DNA of 54,886 bases from Treponema sp. (GCA_024402695.1 JAKSTG010000020.1:1-54886); one strand, 5' to 3'; shown: positions 28,801 through 39,245, numbered from the stretch's first letter. A program made the numbers and translations. The notes: generated from the sequence alone by a model not told the origin.

Positions 28801-31800
28801 CCTGTTGCATGAACTGTTACTTCGTTTCCAAAGTTGAATCCTTTAACTGTTACTCGTTCACCATACTCGCTGTCAGATGTATCCCAACTTTTTCCACCTG
28901 GTCCCTTTGCACCACGTACAGGATAATGTCCCAGAGCTGTTCTGTTATAAACAGATGGATTTGATTTGTCTTTTTCTCCAAGTCCTGTTTCGATACAAGA
29001 AATATATGGAACAACATCCATCTGATATGAAGTGGCTTCAGAGTAATTCCCATCGTGTTCAGCGTTTCCAATTCCTGTATCCACAGAAAAGATTTCTGCA
29101 GCAACATCAAGCTGAGATTCTCCGGCAACAAGAGAAGTATCAAGTGAAAGCTCCCATTCAACATAATGATTCTTCTGAGTGAATTCATTTTTGCTGATTG
29201 TGAACTGCCATTTTTCTGTATTCATTCTTGCAGAACTTACAACCCATTCCGCAGATCCATTTGTCTTCTTGTATTCTGCAACACGATAGTATTTCTTTCC
29301 GTTTACAGTTATTGATCCTGTTCCGAAGTTCACGTCTCCGAAACGTAAGTAAAGTGATGAAAGTTTTACATCATCCCAGCTTGAACCTTTAATGATTACT
29401 TTTCCGGAAACTTTCGGATCGCTTCCAAGAGCTACCCCATTTATTTCCAAAGTTTTAATTTCATCTGTAATGTTGCCTTCCAGTTCAATGTGCCCCTTAA
29501 GATCGGTTGTTCGCAAGACTTCTTCACTTCCATAGATACTGTTGTCATTAATTGAATTCCAATAGAAAGGTTTAATTTTATTTTCAGGACAAGTCTTGTC
29601 CACAGTGTTTACAAGAGCCTTGAATTTCAAGAAGGCATACTGGCTGTCACTTCCGGTTACTGTTTCTTCTGTAGAATCCCAGAAAGTCCATCCGAACCAG
29701 CAAGGAGAATCTTTTGTGCTCTTACGGCTCATTGTGTTAAGAGTGTTTACGCCGTTTGAATCTTTCTTATTGTTTTCAATAAGAATATATCCTTTGTCTG
29801 TATTCATTCCGGAAATCTCCGGTACATCAGGATTCATGGCAAAAAGGCTGTCCTGTGCAGTTCTGCGAAGAACAGTTATATTCTTTTCATTTTCTGCATT
29901 TTCAATCTGAACTGTATACTTAATGTCCCCGTTTCCGCCAACAAATTCGGGAATAAGGGCCAGTTTGTCCTTAATTGTAAATACAAATTCCGATTCTTCT
30001 CTTGGAATTGTAATAGTCTGAGAAGCATTGTCGTTTGCATCAAGACATGAATAATATACGAATTCCCCGAATTCCTTCATGTCTTTTGTATTGTCATTTA
30101 TTGTAGCATTGGCGGCAAATTCAAATGTTCCAGATCCATCCAGGTCAGTTCCCAGAAGAATCTTTGCAAGACGAGGTCCGTTATTTTTTACAGCTGAGGC
30201 AACTGATTTGTGACTTGTGTTTCCAACTTTATCAATTGCTACCACATGAAGCTCAATTGGGCCGTCCGAAATATTATCTGATCTGATTGAATCAGACCAG
30301 GTTCCGCTGGCGTTTTCAATTGATTTAGAAGAAACGGCTTTTGCATAAACAAGCTGAGCCTCTGTTACCGAGCGGTCAACGTTTCCGTCAAAGGTCACGA
30401 TTCCTTCCGGTTCATTTACTTCTGTTACTGTGTAATAATTTCCACCAATTCTAATAAGCGATGTATTTGCGCGGATGTGAATATTATTCTTCACCAGATT
30501 ATGACTGATCTGATTCTGACTTGGACGTGCCGCTCCCGAAATTTTCATAACCGGGATTTCATCATCATTTATGAAGATGTTTCCTGAGTCATTTTCGGCC
30601 TGTGCCAAATCAATTCTGTTTGCAGACGGATTTTCAAGAGAACTGATTTCTGTGTCATAAATTCTAGGGTTGATAGAATTTGATCCGGACTTTGTTGTTC
30701 GCTTAAAGTAATAAACCAGCGACTGTAATCCTGAGCCCAGTTCTATGAAACTTCCATTCATCTGGAAATACAGGTTCTTGTTTGTTATTGTTCCGTTTCC
30801 TGATGCTTCAGCAAGAGAACCAATTTCCGGTGAAGTTTTATCAATGTTGAATTCAACAAAGGTTGGACTGTCTCCACCCTTGCCTGAAACGTTGGTAACA
30901 ACAAGAGAAGCACGAACTTTTCCATCAACGCCTTCAAGAATCAATGGAAGTGAGAATTCATATTCGCCTGTTCCGGCAGCCATCTCTTTGTAAACAGAAT
31001 CAAAATGACCTGCGGCGGAATTCAAAGTTACTGCTTCGAAAGTTGCCAGCTTCTGTTTTTCTTCGTCTGAGCTTTCCTGACAGAATCCATCCAGGTACCA
31101 GTTGAATCCATCCTTTGGCAAAGGAAGATACATGTTCTCTTTATATTCATAAGTGAACAAAGTTTCACAACCGGCTTCATTTGCGTTTGCCTTGTTTCTC
31201 TGAACAAACTTCAGGTTCTTGATTGAAGGTTGGTCAAAGTTTACAACAACTTCTGTGTAAGCCCATCCCTTTGTTTTGCCTGCATAATAAGCTTCTGCTC
31301 TGATTCCAAGTTTCGAAACTCTTGTTAGTTTATTTCCAGTTGTTCTGGTCATGCGGCTTGTACTTACAGTTTTTGTCCAGTAAGTATTTGAGTCCGCAAG
31401 AATGTACCAGTGCTTGATTGGAGTTACACCAAGAGAGGTTTCAGGAATAACATTACCGTCGGCATCAAGGGCAAATAGTTTTTCGCCGTAAATATACATT
31501 CCCCAGCTATAAACAGTCTGGAAATAAGCAAGGAGTTCATCCGACTCTACATTTTCAGATTTCTCAAAACTCTGGTTAATTGTTTCGGAATCAAGTTTTG
31601 TTTTTGATCCGTCAGCAGCAACTTCATAAACTTCTTCTTCAAGAGGAAGGATCTGCAGGTGAACTTCATCTACACCGCTTCCACCCTTTGCAAGAACCGA
31701 AACATCAATGTCACCACTTACAGCAGTAACTTCGCTTGTTGGATAGTTAAAAGCACATGAAGGGATTTCACTGTTTTCATCGTATGAAATGAACAGATTA

Positions 31801-34800
31801 TTCTGCAGCGTTACGTTACCCAGTTTATCTGTAAGTCTGAAATAAACAGGAACTTTTGAAACGCCCTTATCATCTGAAGGATAATATTCATTTACATACC
31901 AGGCCATTTCTTTTTCTGTGTCGCTGTTTGTAAACAGAATATCAAAAGAAGCAGTTCCCGTTACTGTCTTCCATTTTGTGATTTCTTCAACAGTCTGCTG
32001 TACTCCGTTATGAACTTCAGGCACTGCATACTGAATCATTGCAGTTCCAGCTTTATCGTCTGTTACAATTCCTGAAACAGTTATTTCACCATAAACAGGA
32101 TTGTCTTCTTTTGGAGAAGTGATTCTGGCTTTTGGTCCCGAGTGGTCTGTGTTTACATAAACAGATTTCTGCAAAGTTTTTCCAGAACCTGATTTTGCAA
32201 TCCAGGTGAATTCAGCAGAACCATTTTCTGGGTAAAGGAATTCTCCACTTTTCTTTTCAGTCATATCAAAAGGGCCGGCCACATAAGTATACTGATATCT
32301 GTTTCCTTTTTTCGATTCAACGGTATTTCCGTCAGCATCTACATAGTGTGTATCAACCAATTTAAGACTACCCTGTGATTCTGAAATTTCAGCATCTTTA
32401 GAATTGATCTTTAATGTAAGAGGAGTGTCCCCATCGATTGGACTTCGTGTAAGTACTTCAATTTTTGCAAAAAGATATTTCTGATTTCCTCCGAAGTAAC
32501 ATTCCGAAACATTTTTCCAGGTGAGATTTAAATCAGAAGTACTGTCACTTGAAGCAACATAAATCATTCCGAATTCAGGAACGTCGGTACTGAAAGTAAA
32601 CTTAGCACCGGTTCCATCGGCATATTCTTTTGAGCTGTTTTTATATTTAAGGACAATACGGCCGTTTACAGTTTCTTCATTATCTGTAACTGCTGTTGTA
32701 AACTTTCCGCCTTTTGAATCTACACAGTAGAAGAAGATTTCATATTCAGTGTCATCATCCAGACGTTCAATTTCTTCTGCCAAAGACCAGGTAACATTTG
32801 AAACAGAAATTGGGACCCACTGAGTAAGGCAGTCACTGTCAAAGTCTTCATCTGAATCCGCTTCGTCTCCCAGTGCAAAAAGGGCATAAGCTTCTGGCAA
32901 AGATTCTGTTGCGGCTGCTAAGTCTTTATCAAGTGTGAACCATAAATTTGTTACGAGTCCGTCATCATCCTGAATTGTTCCGGTAACGTTTCTATATTTT
33001 AATGTACATCCCTGACCATCCGTGTTGGTCATGTTTCCAAGAGTAATTACAGGTCTGTCAGTTTTTGGATCCAGAGTAATCATTCTTGTTGGTGGCACAA
33101 CGCTGCTCAGCGATGAGTTGCCTGCTGTGTCTGTTGCAAGAACTCTAAGGTTCATGCCCACAATTCCCTCTTCAGTAGAATTGTTTTTTATATCACTATA
33201 GTCCTTTGTATTTACAGTAATATTCCAGTAACTTCCGGAAATATCACTTTCATCATAAACCAGATTTCTCCATGGAGAATCTGTAGAAGTTGATTCATAC
33301 TGAAGAACAATATTTTCAATTTTACCGTTATCTCTTACAGAACCTTTGAATACAAATTCGTTGTCAGTTATTGAACCGACTGCAGGCTGCTCTATATCAA
33401 CTTTTGGAGGTTCTGTATCAATTGTAATTGAAGCTATTACTTTATAAGAAGAATTTCCCGCAGCATCATAAACCTGAACATATACGTCTGATTCTGTTCC
33501 TAAAGAAGAGAACCAATTATTTGTATTATCTGCATCAATTACAAACTTAAATGTAATGATTCCTGTTTGAATGTTTTTTTCCCAGTTAATATTTCCGCGA
33601 GTTTTATTTGTGTCAGGTTTATCCGATGAAACCAAATTTGTACTTGGAGATCCAATCCAGCCTTCAATCTTACTGATACCAGACCCAATTTCTGTAAGAC
33701 GACCTTCAATAACAATATCTGCGGTACCGTTTGAAAGCAGATCAACTTTATCACAAATAATCTGTGGTGCATCAAAGTCTACATTCACTAAGTATTCGCT
33801 TAACGATGATTTGTGATCTGCTTTATTTGAATCTTCGGCCGGAACCTTGTCTTCGGCCCATACACTTATCAAAAGTTTTCCCGAAGGTAGACCGTCAAAA
33901 TCAACCGAGTATCTGTAAATTGTTTTTCCAGAATTTACTGCAACCGGTGTCACCGTTTTTTCTGATGAAGTACCGGTAATTTTTTCTCCTTCTTTTGTAA
34001 TTTCACAGGTAACACTTTCTACACCGGTTCCTGTGTCTTCAAAATAACCTTCAAGTCGTAAAGTATTTGTCTGGAACCAGAATGTAGAATCAAGTTCACT
34101 GTAAGCAGTTCCGTTTACAGTGAAAGTTTTTGTTTCACCGTTTTCTGTCCAGCTGCAAGCTACAGGGGCGTTCACATCATATACGTAATCAATCGAAGAA
34201 ACTTCTGCTTTCTTTCCACACACATCATAAGTTTCAACTCTGAAAGAATAAGTTCCATCTTCTGCGTCTCCGTCGGAAACATAAGGCAGCTGACGAGAAC
34301 AGGTCCAAGTCCCGTCATTTCCTACAGTTACCTCTTCTACAAGAACCTCACTTCCCCCGTTAATTGCCTGTAACACAGAAACTTTGCCCTTCAAGGCATT
34401 AGTATCTCTTGCAGTTCCGCCAAGAGTAAAGGCTGAAGTAATTACGGAAGCTTCAGGGAAGCCGGCGCTAAGTTCAGGATCATTGAAGTCCACACAGAAA
34501 GCTTCTGTTACCACTTCCGATTCATTACCGGCATTGTCTTCAGCATAAACATGAACCCAGTAGTTTCCTTCTGTGCCTTCTTCAAAAAGTTTTGCGAATG
34601 ACCATACTGCTGGAGCGCCGTTAATTACCGAAGACCAGGCTTCTCCTTTTTCAGGAACTGTTTCCGAAGAATTAATTGCCCAGAAGATTTTTGAAAGTCC
34701 TGCGCCGTTTTCAGGATCAGTTGTCTCTCCGTTGAATCTGAAAGTTTCTGCTTTTACAATTTTGTTTTCCACAACCTTGTCTTTAGCAGTAGGCTCTGTA

Positions 34801-37800
34801 ATTGTAATCGTGTTCACTTCAGGCGAGTGAATGTCGTAAACTACTTCGAAAGTATCAGAAGAGATTTTTCCTGAAGTATCTTCTACGCGAATTGTATAAG
34901 TGTAGATTCCATCAACTGCAGCGAAATCTCCTGAAGGGAATTTCTTTTCACCCGTACTCCAGGTTCCTGTAGTTGAATCTGAAAGAGAAATTGCAATCTC
35001 AATAGGATCGCCGTTATTTTCTGTAAGATAAACTTTTTCCGGCAGACAGCAGGAATCAAACACAGTTCCCGAAAGAGCAAAAGTTTCGTTCACATTTTTC
35101 AGTGCTTTTATTTCTGAAGCGAAAGAAATTTCCGGCTTCTGAAGATCCACATGAAATTTTCTTTCTGCTATATCAGAAACCAGTTCTGTTTCATCTACCA
35201 GTTTGAAGAACAAAGAATATTCGCCTTCGCCAATTCTGTCTTCCTGTGAATCATGTCCTGAAACAAATCCCTGGAAGAAGTTAATTCCTGAACCATCCAG
35301 TCTAAGCCATTTGTCTTCATCAGCCTGAACAGTTTCGCCGTCGGCACCATGTTTTACAAACTGATAGAAAACATCTTTAATGCCTGAACCTGTTTCTTCT
35401 ATCACTCCCTTGAACTGATAGTTGTCTGAAGAAATGTAGAATCCGTCTTCAAATGGTTTTGAAATTTCTTTGATTACAGGAGTTGTGTTATCGAGGAAAT
35501 AAGTAAATCCTGTGTCTGTATATTTTTTGTTTTCATCAAGGACTCTTAAAATTAAAGAGTTGGTGCCTTCTGTTGTAAGACCTGTGAATATTTTTGAGAA
35601 ATCAAGTTCTGCTTCCCAAGTTGCTGTAGTTCCCGAGTAGTAAGGATTGTCAGATTTTGAACTTCCTGCTTCCCAGATTTTTACCCACTTATCAATTTCA
35701 GAAATGCTCTTGTCATTGCTATCAAGAAGATAAATTGTAAGAGGATTATCATCGCTGCTTTCGCCGCTAACATTTCCTTTTATTGTAAGCTTACATTTTC
35801 CTTCAGGCTTCTGAGTAACAAATTCTTTATTTCCTTCTGTCAAAGAAATCTCAGCCATGTTGCCCGAAATTTTAATGAAACTTTCATAAACAGTTTTTTT
35901 GCCGTTAACGTCTTCGGCTTCAACTACAAGATAATAGAATCCCGAATCACCTGGCATCTGTTCAGAGAAATCAAGACGCACATTATTTTTTGGATCTAGA
36001 ATTCTTGTTGTAAAACTTTTTGAAACTTCATCTGCTTTGTAAGTTAGAGTTTCAGGATCTGCATCGTAAAGACTGATTTTTGCAGAAGCGACTCCATCAT
36101 CATCCTTAATGTTCCCTGTAAGGAATTCCATAAGGTTCAAAGTAGAAAGTTTCTGATTTGTAGAAAGCCATTCGCCAGCCTTAACAGGCTTAATCAGATT
36201 TTCAGAAATATTGATTTCCGGAAGATCTGTTTTCTGGTCGATGATAAATTCATCAAGGATACTTACCGCTTCATTTCCCGCAGGATCCTTTGCCTTGATT
36301 TCCACTACCAGTTTTACTTCCGACTCTACAGTTTTCAATTCTTCAATATCGGTTTCAATATTCTTCAAAATGAAAGACGGAGTCGAAAGGTCCTTTCCTT
36401 CTTTTATGAGAACTTCTTTTCCATCATAACGCCCAAAAATTCTGTATGACGATTCTTCAAGTCCATACAAATCCTGAATAAGTCCGGTAATTGTAATCTT
36501 TCCGTTTACGAATTTTTTTACAACTTCACCATTGTCATCTGTTTCGTTAACAACTGGACTTATCTGTAGGCTGCTGATTGAAGGCTTATCTGTGTCCTTC
36601 ATTACAGTTCGCTTTTCTTCTGCCTGAACTTCTCCGTAAATTGCGCGAACAATAATTGTGTTTGAACCTTCAGCAAATTCCTCCAGCGGAATCTTATAAT
36701 CAAAATTATTTATCACATCTCCAGAAGGATCTGTATATTCTCTGTCGCCAATAAACAGATGAACTTCAGGAATGCCTTCATCATGTTCTGCAATTCCCGA
36801 AACTTTAAGTCCTTCTTTCTGAAGGAAAATCAGATCGTTGGAAGCAACCGGTTCCAGAATTTTTACTACTGGAGCGGCCCCGTTTGAAATCAGCTGGAAA
36901 CCGTATACCTCTTCATTTTCTGTGCGGAAATCATTTCCCTTAGAGTCCCAACCCTGAACTTTAATAATGTAATAGTTTCCGACCTGAAGTCCTTCTGCAG
37001 TTTTTTTAATATCAACACTGATGTTTCTGTTGTAACTTCCGTTTGCCTTAATTTTCAGACCACGTTCTTTTAATTCTTCTTCATCAGTAATGAGCTTATT
37101 ATTTTCTTTATCAATTGCGGCAGGGAAAAGAACAATTCCCTTTTCATTATCTTTCACCTTTCCTTTGTCATCACACTGATATGCAACAACCGAAAGAGAA
37201 TCTTCAACTATAAGATATTTATCAAGACCAGCCTGAACGTTAATTCCAATGCTTGTACCGTTCTGAATTTTATTTTCAGACCAGTCAATTTTTTCGTTAC
37301 CTGCCATTGAAATTGAACTGTACTGCGAAAGGGAATAAACCGGATTGTTTTTCGGATTCAGGGAGAAGGAAAATCCTTTTGTAAAAGTTTCATCAATAAA
37401 ATAGAAACCTTCAGAACAGTTTCCTTTGTCTCCTTCTTCCGCGGGATTTTTTCTTGCAAAGTCGTAAGCCAGAACTTTTCCGTAGAAAACTTTTTCTCCG
37501 CTGCCATCCCCGTAGATCTTTTTATAGAAGCCTTCTTTCTCTGCAAAGTCTGTAATCACTTCACTGATTTTTGCCGGCACGTCTTCAAGAGTTAAAGGAA
37601 TTTCATTTCCATCTTCATCTGTAACAACAGGCTTTGTTAAATCCTTGTCGCTGTAAAAATAAAATTCCAGGAGTGAAGTTCCTGAAAAGTCTGTTACTTG
37701 ACCGTTAACGTTCAGCTGCTGACCGTAGTATTCATGAGAATAAGCTGTGTTTGATGTGGATGGTGTTTCCAGAACTAAAACAGGAGCGGTGTTATCTATA

Positions 37801-38228
37801 AAGAAAGAACGTTCTGTTTCGTTTTTACGTTTACCGCTGTCCAGAACTGTTACTGTTGCCTGGTATTCACCGTCAGGAAGTTTTCTTTCGCCGGTTTCTT
37901 CATCGATTGAGTTATCAACATTTACAATCCATGATTTCTTGTCTTCGGAAAGTTCCCCGTCGTATGGACCGTATTTTGTTTTTGAATTCATTTCTTTTAA
38001 AATCACAGAAACTGATTCAACAAAAGTATCGTCAGAACAGGTTCCAGAAATTTCAAAAGAGTCGCGAATATAGTCTATGCTTTCAGGCGATTCAATGTAT
38101 ACTTCCGGTTTCTGGGCATCAATCTTCTCTCCAAGCCCGATCTTACAGGAAGTAAAAAATGCGCAAAAAATCCCTGCAACAGAAAATGCAGTCCAAAAGA
38201 ATTTTTTACCCCTAGTTAATTTGAACAT
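25884..38228 (-). CDS. Giant Ig-like repeat lipoprotein (4114 aa), paralog 2
   Basis: A signal sequence ends in FFTSC (Cys28), followed by KIGLGE, the same post-anchor motif as the first giant. About 19 beta modules follow, separated by phrases such as IDNTAP, LDNTTP, IDTEPP and IDKTSP. A TIG-like module (VTVKGFNFG) lies near residue 3127. The C-terminal region matches that of paralog 1 block by block (WEFKNIA, MIGASYSNS.YF, IPYIGYYGSKRAKMAYLVD, NPVMGYIN). The EF-hand-like loop of paralog 1 is degenerate here (DLDGSGTFEFAA). GGGG precedes the ATG. The order importer-terminator-giant suggests independent transcription. It is probably exposed on the cell surface; the ligand is unknown. Confidence 0.85.
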   Translation of the reverse strand: MFKLTRGKKFFWTAFSVAGIFCAFFTSCKIGLGEKIDAQKPEVYIESPESIDYIRDSFEISGTCSDDTFVESVSVILKEMNSKTKYGPYDGELSEDKKSWIVNVDNSIDEETGERKLPDGEYQATVTVLDSGKRKNETERSFFIDNTAPVLVLETPSTSNTAYSHEYYGQQLNVNGQVTDFSGTSLLEFYFYSDKDLTKPVVTDEDGNEIPLTLEDVPAKISEVITDFAEKEGFYKKIYGDGSGEKVFYGKVLAYDFARKNPAEEGDKGNCSEGFYFIDETFTKGFSFSLNPKNNPVYSLSQYSSISMAGNEKIDWSENKIQNGTSIGINVQAGLDKYLIVEDSLSVVAYQCDDKGKVKDNEKGIVLFPAAIDKENNKLITDEEELKERGLKIKANGSYNRNISVDIKKTAEGLQVGNYYIIKVQGWDSKGNDFRTENEEVYGFQLISNGAAPVVKILEPVASNDLIFLQKEGLKVSGIAEHDEGIPEVHLFIGDREYTDPSGDVINNFDYKIPLEEFAEGSNTIIVRAIYGEVQAEEKRTVMKDTDKPSISSLQISPVVNETDDNGEVVKKFVNGKITITGLIQDLYGLEESSYRIFGRYDGKEVLIKEGKDLSTPSFILKNIETDIEELKTVESEVKLVVEIKAKDPAGNEAVSILDEFIIDQKTDLPEINISENLIKPVKAGEWLSTNQKLSTLNLMEFLTGNIKDDDGVASAKISLYDADPETLTYKADEVSKSFTTRILDPKNNVRLDFSEQMPGDSGFYYLVVEAEDVNGKKTVYESFIKISGNMAEISLTEGNKEFVTQKPEGKCKLTIKGNVSGESSDDNPLTIYLLDSNDKSISEIDKWVKIWEAGSSKSDNPYYSGTTATWEAELDFSKIFTGLTTEGTNSLILRVLDENKKYTDTGFTYFLDNTTPVIKEISKPFEDGFYISSDNYQFKGVIEETGSGIKDVFYQFVKHGADGETVQADEDKWLRLDGSGINFFQGFVSGHDSQEDRIGEGEYSLFFKLVDETELVSDIAERKFHVDLQKPEISFASEIKALKNVNETFALSGTVFDSCCLPEKVYLTENNGDPIEIAISLSDSTTGTWSTGEKKFPSGDFAAVDGIYTYTIRVEDTSGKISSDTFEVVYDIHSPEVNTITITEPTAKDKVVENKIVKAETFRFNGETTDPENGAGLSKIFWAINSSETVPEKGEAWSSVINGAPAVWSFAKLFEEGTEGNYWVHVYAEDNAGNESEVVTEAFCVDFNDPELSAGFPEASVITSAFTLGGTARDTNALKGKVSVLQAINGGSEVLVEEVTVGNDGTWTCSRQLPYVSDGDAEDGTYSFRVETYDVCGKKAEVSSIDYVYDVNAPVACSWTENGETKTFTVNGTAYSELDSTFWFQTNTLRLEGYFEDTGTGVESVTCEITKEGEKITGTSSEKTVTPVAVNSGKTIYRYSVDFDGLPSGKLLISVWAEDKVPAEDSNKADHKSSLSEYLVNVDFDAPQIICDKVDLLSNGTADIVIEGRLTEIGSGISKIEGWIGSPSTNLVSSDKPDTNKTRGNINWEKNIQTGIITFKFVIDADNTNNWFSSLGTESDVYVQVYDAAGNSSYKVIASITIDTEPPKVDIEQPAVGSITDNEFVFKGSVRDNGKIENIVLQYESTSTDSPWRNLVYDESDISGSYWNITVNTKDYSDIKNNSTEEGIVGMNLRVLATDTAGNSSLSSVVPPTRMITLDPKTDRPVITLGNMTNTDGQGCTLKYRNVTGTIQDDDGLVTNLWFTLDKDLAAATESLPEAYALFALGDEADSDEDFDSDCLTQWVPISVSNVTWSLAEEIERLDDDTEYEIFFYCVDSKGGKFTTAVTDNEETVNGRIVLKYKNSSKEYADGTGAKFTFSTDVPEFGMIYVASSDSTSDLNLTWKNVSECYFGGNQKYLFAKIEVLTRSPIDGDTPLTLKINSKDAEISESQGSLKLVDTHYVDADGNTVESKKGNRYQYTYVAGPFDMTEKKSGEFLYPENGSAEFTWIAKSGSGKTLQKSVYVNTDHSGPKARITSPKEDNPVYGEITVSGIVTDDKAGTAMIQYAVPEVHNGVQQTVEEITKWKTVTGTASFDILFTNSDTEKEMAWYVNEYYPSDDKGVSKVPVYFRLTDKLGNVTLQNNLFISYDENSEIPSCAFNYPTSEVTAVSGDIDVSVLAKGGSGVDEVHLQILPLEEEVYEVAADGSKTKLDSETINQSFEKSENVESDELLAYFQTVYSWGMYIYGEKLFALDADGNVIPETSLGVTPIKHWYILADSNTYWTKTVSTSRMTRTTGNKLTRVSKLGIRAEAYYAGKTKGWAYTEVVVNFDQPSIKNLKFVQRNKANANEAGCETLFTYEYKENMYLPLPKDGFNWYLDGFCQESSDEEKQKLATFEAVTLNSAAGHFDSVYKEMAAGTGEYEFSLPLILEGVDGKVRASLVVTNVSGKGGDSPTFVEFNIDKTSPEIGSLAEASGNGTITNKNLYFQMNGSFIELGSGLQSLVYYFKRTTKSGSNSINPRIYDTEISSLENPSANRIDLAQAENDSGNIFINDDEIPVMKISGAARPSQNQISHNLVKNNIHIRANTSLIRIGGNYYTVTEVNEPEGIVTFDGNVDRSVTEAQLVYAKAVSSKSIENASGTWSDSIRSDNISDGPIELHVVAIDKVGNTSHKSVASAVKNNGPRLAKILLGTDLDGSGTFEFAANATINDNTKDMKEFGEFVYYSCLDANDNASQTITIPREESEFVFTIKDKLALIPEFVGGNGDIKYTVQIENAENEKNITVLRRTAQDSLFAMNPDVPEISGMNTDKGYILIENNKKDSNGVNTLNTMSRKSTKDSPCWFGWTFWDSTEETVTGSDSQYAFLKFKALVNTVDKTCPENKIKPFYWNSINDNSIYGSEEVLRTTDLKGHIELEGNITDEIKTLEINGVALGSDPKVSGKVIIKGSSWDDVKLSSLYLRFGDVNFGTGSITVNGKKYYRVAEYKKTNGSAEWVVSSARMNTEKWQFTISKNEFTQKNHYVEWELSLDTSLVAGESQLDVAAEIFSVDTGIGNAEHDGNYSEATSYQMDVVPYISCIETGLGEKDKSNPSVYNRTALGHYPVRGAKGPGGKSWDTSDSEYGERVTVKGFNFGNEVTVHATGFGTDGFEVIPCSSDNVSFNVGNMKSGLLTIETGTGIKTLNNLNDNSKEVNYLSNGQNNIHLSDDVFLDVWEFKNIAIQESSDLKNPTVRFHPTNDMIGASYSNSEYFNMPGRRSATDIYSQYPYMKGQGGYEDSTFAYDKFGNTYGAAQSPYNNGDSVGGYFRFAFGVATVYTSLSPYDAFRGRAGSSDLESNTINIRKYPKADSSEWISNPNRIVSPQIVAEALDSTGRAVMVHIAYADTLTNQIRYRRSVLSPYVNVSSTSPSFASFNPNAQDNYANSTGYHYKIINIPEGYSYAAFAEAITEEGKYHEGDILTNTSDKSIYAFNETGDKLKLVLDENYIRMNNVYFLKGSSLRSVNDFDEEYMIMPFDLSEATSKNASNGNLTVYTGRFPDYYYSVDAYNGQISTAMTSYTNSNGNKPGYPYYKFVNGSITSSSSYTFPFYAPDSLQNLAGQTVHVIASSGKTLNGTEVMELYQKSSSGSDDGKIKANSYKYNAGKSVALGVGQNHYPVVAWHDNDQNKLYISYNTSTNASGKKVDSLTESQMGELELAEYNTHTKKGHVYGKEGQDKKHAFYTVFPYMTTYSGSINLNYYVLTDTSLDINDNWVESTHYNSGGTKSESDDFYNPEGLKTITSYKSGAYKIVSKNAWTTPDNMKYKVMSLKTYNVSDDSLKNEYLIYNSTNVLGTGQLLERKTVQNKTILVPINKTQGQTNDSSTYTVVELFKPENPDDYLVNDGTYVYPSFPIYEFFIDSDEYMGTAVENVNNSFERTRKWENRTIEVLGAGEYGGQDVQMVVCDNGDNTDTIHLAFYDELTGSLKYTSMKFSDSGFFGQTPVVTVDDYGDVGESLTLEVVRTREGGPQIPYIGYYGSKRAKMAYLVDVESEGSKAGSIDNIYTGKWEVTYVPTEKGIGKDKINVALNKDLNGVLKAGKGAEDSVDFVSSKVYSNSTTNPVMGYINANGNLEIGQMR

Positions 38229-38321
38229 AATAACCCCATAAAAAAGTAAATAGGTACTCTCTTCAAACTTCGGTATAAATGATTGGACTTTTTAGATATT
38301 TCTACTAATTAGAAAATTTTT

Positions 38322-39245
38322 TTATTTCCCGCTATTTCTTTCGTAAAATACGCCGTCTTCGTATCCCTGAATAGATTTGTCGGATTCTGCCATTTCCAGG
38401 CGTTTCATAGCCCACATGCAGTATTCAGAATTGATTTCACAGCCGGTAAACCTGCGGCCCAGTTTCTTTGCAACCACGGCAGTCGTTCCGCTTCCCATAA
38501 AAGGATCCAGAACCAGGTCTCCGGGTTTTGAGCTTGCAAGAATCAGCTTTGCAATAAGTTTTTCTGGTTTCTGTGTAGGATGGTCAGTATTTTCAGGCAT
38601 AGACCAGAATGGAACCGAAATGTCATCCCAGAAGTTGGAAGGACATGTAAGGCGGAATTTGCCTTCTTCGCTTTCTTCCCAGTCTTTCGGTTTGCCGTTT
38701 TCCTTATATGGAGCAATTACACGGCGTTTCTGTTTTACAGCGTCCACATCAAAGTAAAAATCATCAGAAACGGTAGCAAACCAGATATCTTCTGTACAAT
38801 TCTTCCAGTTATGTGCGGCACCGCGGCCTTTTTCCCGCTGCCATGTAATACGATTTTGCACTTTAAGGTACTTTTTGCACATTTTGTACAACGAATTTGA
38901 GCATTTCCAGTCTCCGCAAAGATACACAGAGGCTGTGTCTTTAAGCAAAGGCATAAGGCGCGGAAACCAGCTTTCCAGGTAAATTTCATAGGCTTCGTCA
39001 TCAGTTCCGTGGAATTTGATGTCACCGAAGTCTTTGCTCAGATTATAAGGAGGATCCAGAATAAGGAGATCAACAGATTTTTCAGGAAGGACTTTTACAA
39101 AATCTTCCAGGGAATCATTGAAAATACAGCCGGCAAAATCCTGGCACTGTCCATTCCCTGCATGGCGCAGTTTCCCTTCATAAAGCTTTTTTTCTTCTTC
39201 CGATATAGTCACCGTTCTGTTTCTTGGAGCTCTTTCCTTATCCAT
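38322..39245 (-). CDS. Type II DNA methyltransferase (N6-adenine or N4-cytosine), orphan
   Basis: This 307-residue beta-group amino methyltransferase has the catalytic motif IV LDPPYN (DPPY at 64-67) preceding the SAM-binding motif I DPFMGSGTT (247-255), the order typical of that group. The block FWSMPENTDHPTQKPEKL is a familiar feature of adenine-type members. It would methylate DNA with S-adenosylmethionine. No restriction endonuclease or specificity gene is adjacent, so it may be an orphan regulatory or anti-restriction methylase. The recognition site cannot be read from the sequence. A Shine-Dalgarno sequence (AAGGA) precedes the ATG. It is divergent from pyrF across 71 bases. Confidence 0.85.
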   Translation of the reverse strand: MDKERAPRNRTVTISEEEKKLYEGKLRHAGNGQCQDFAGCIFNDSLEDFVKVLPEKSVDLLILDPPYNLSKDFGDIKFHGTDDEAYEIYLESWFPRLMPLLKDTASVYLCGDWKCSNSLYKMCKKYLKVQNRITWQREKGRGAAHNWKNCTEDIWFATVSDDFYFDVDAVKQKRRVIAPYKENGKPKDWEESEEGKFRLTCPSNFWDDISVPFWSMPENTDHPTQKPEKLIAKLILASSKPGDLVLDPFMGSGTTAVVAKKLGRRFTGCEINSEYCMWAMKRLEMAESDKSIQGYEDGVFYERNSGK

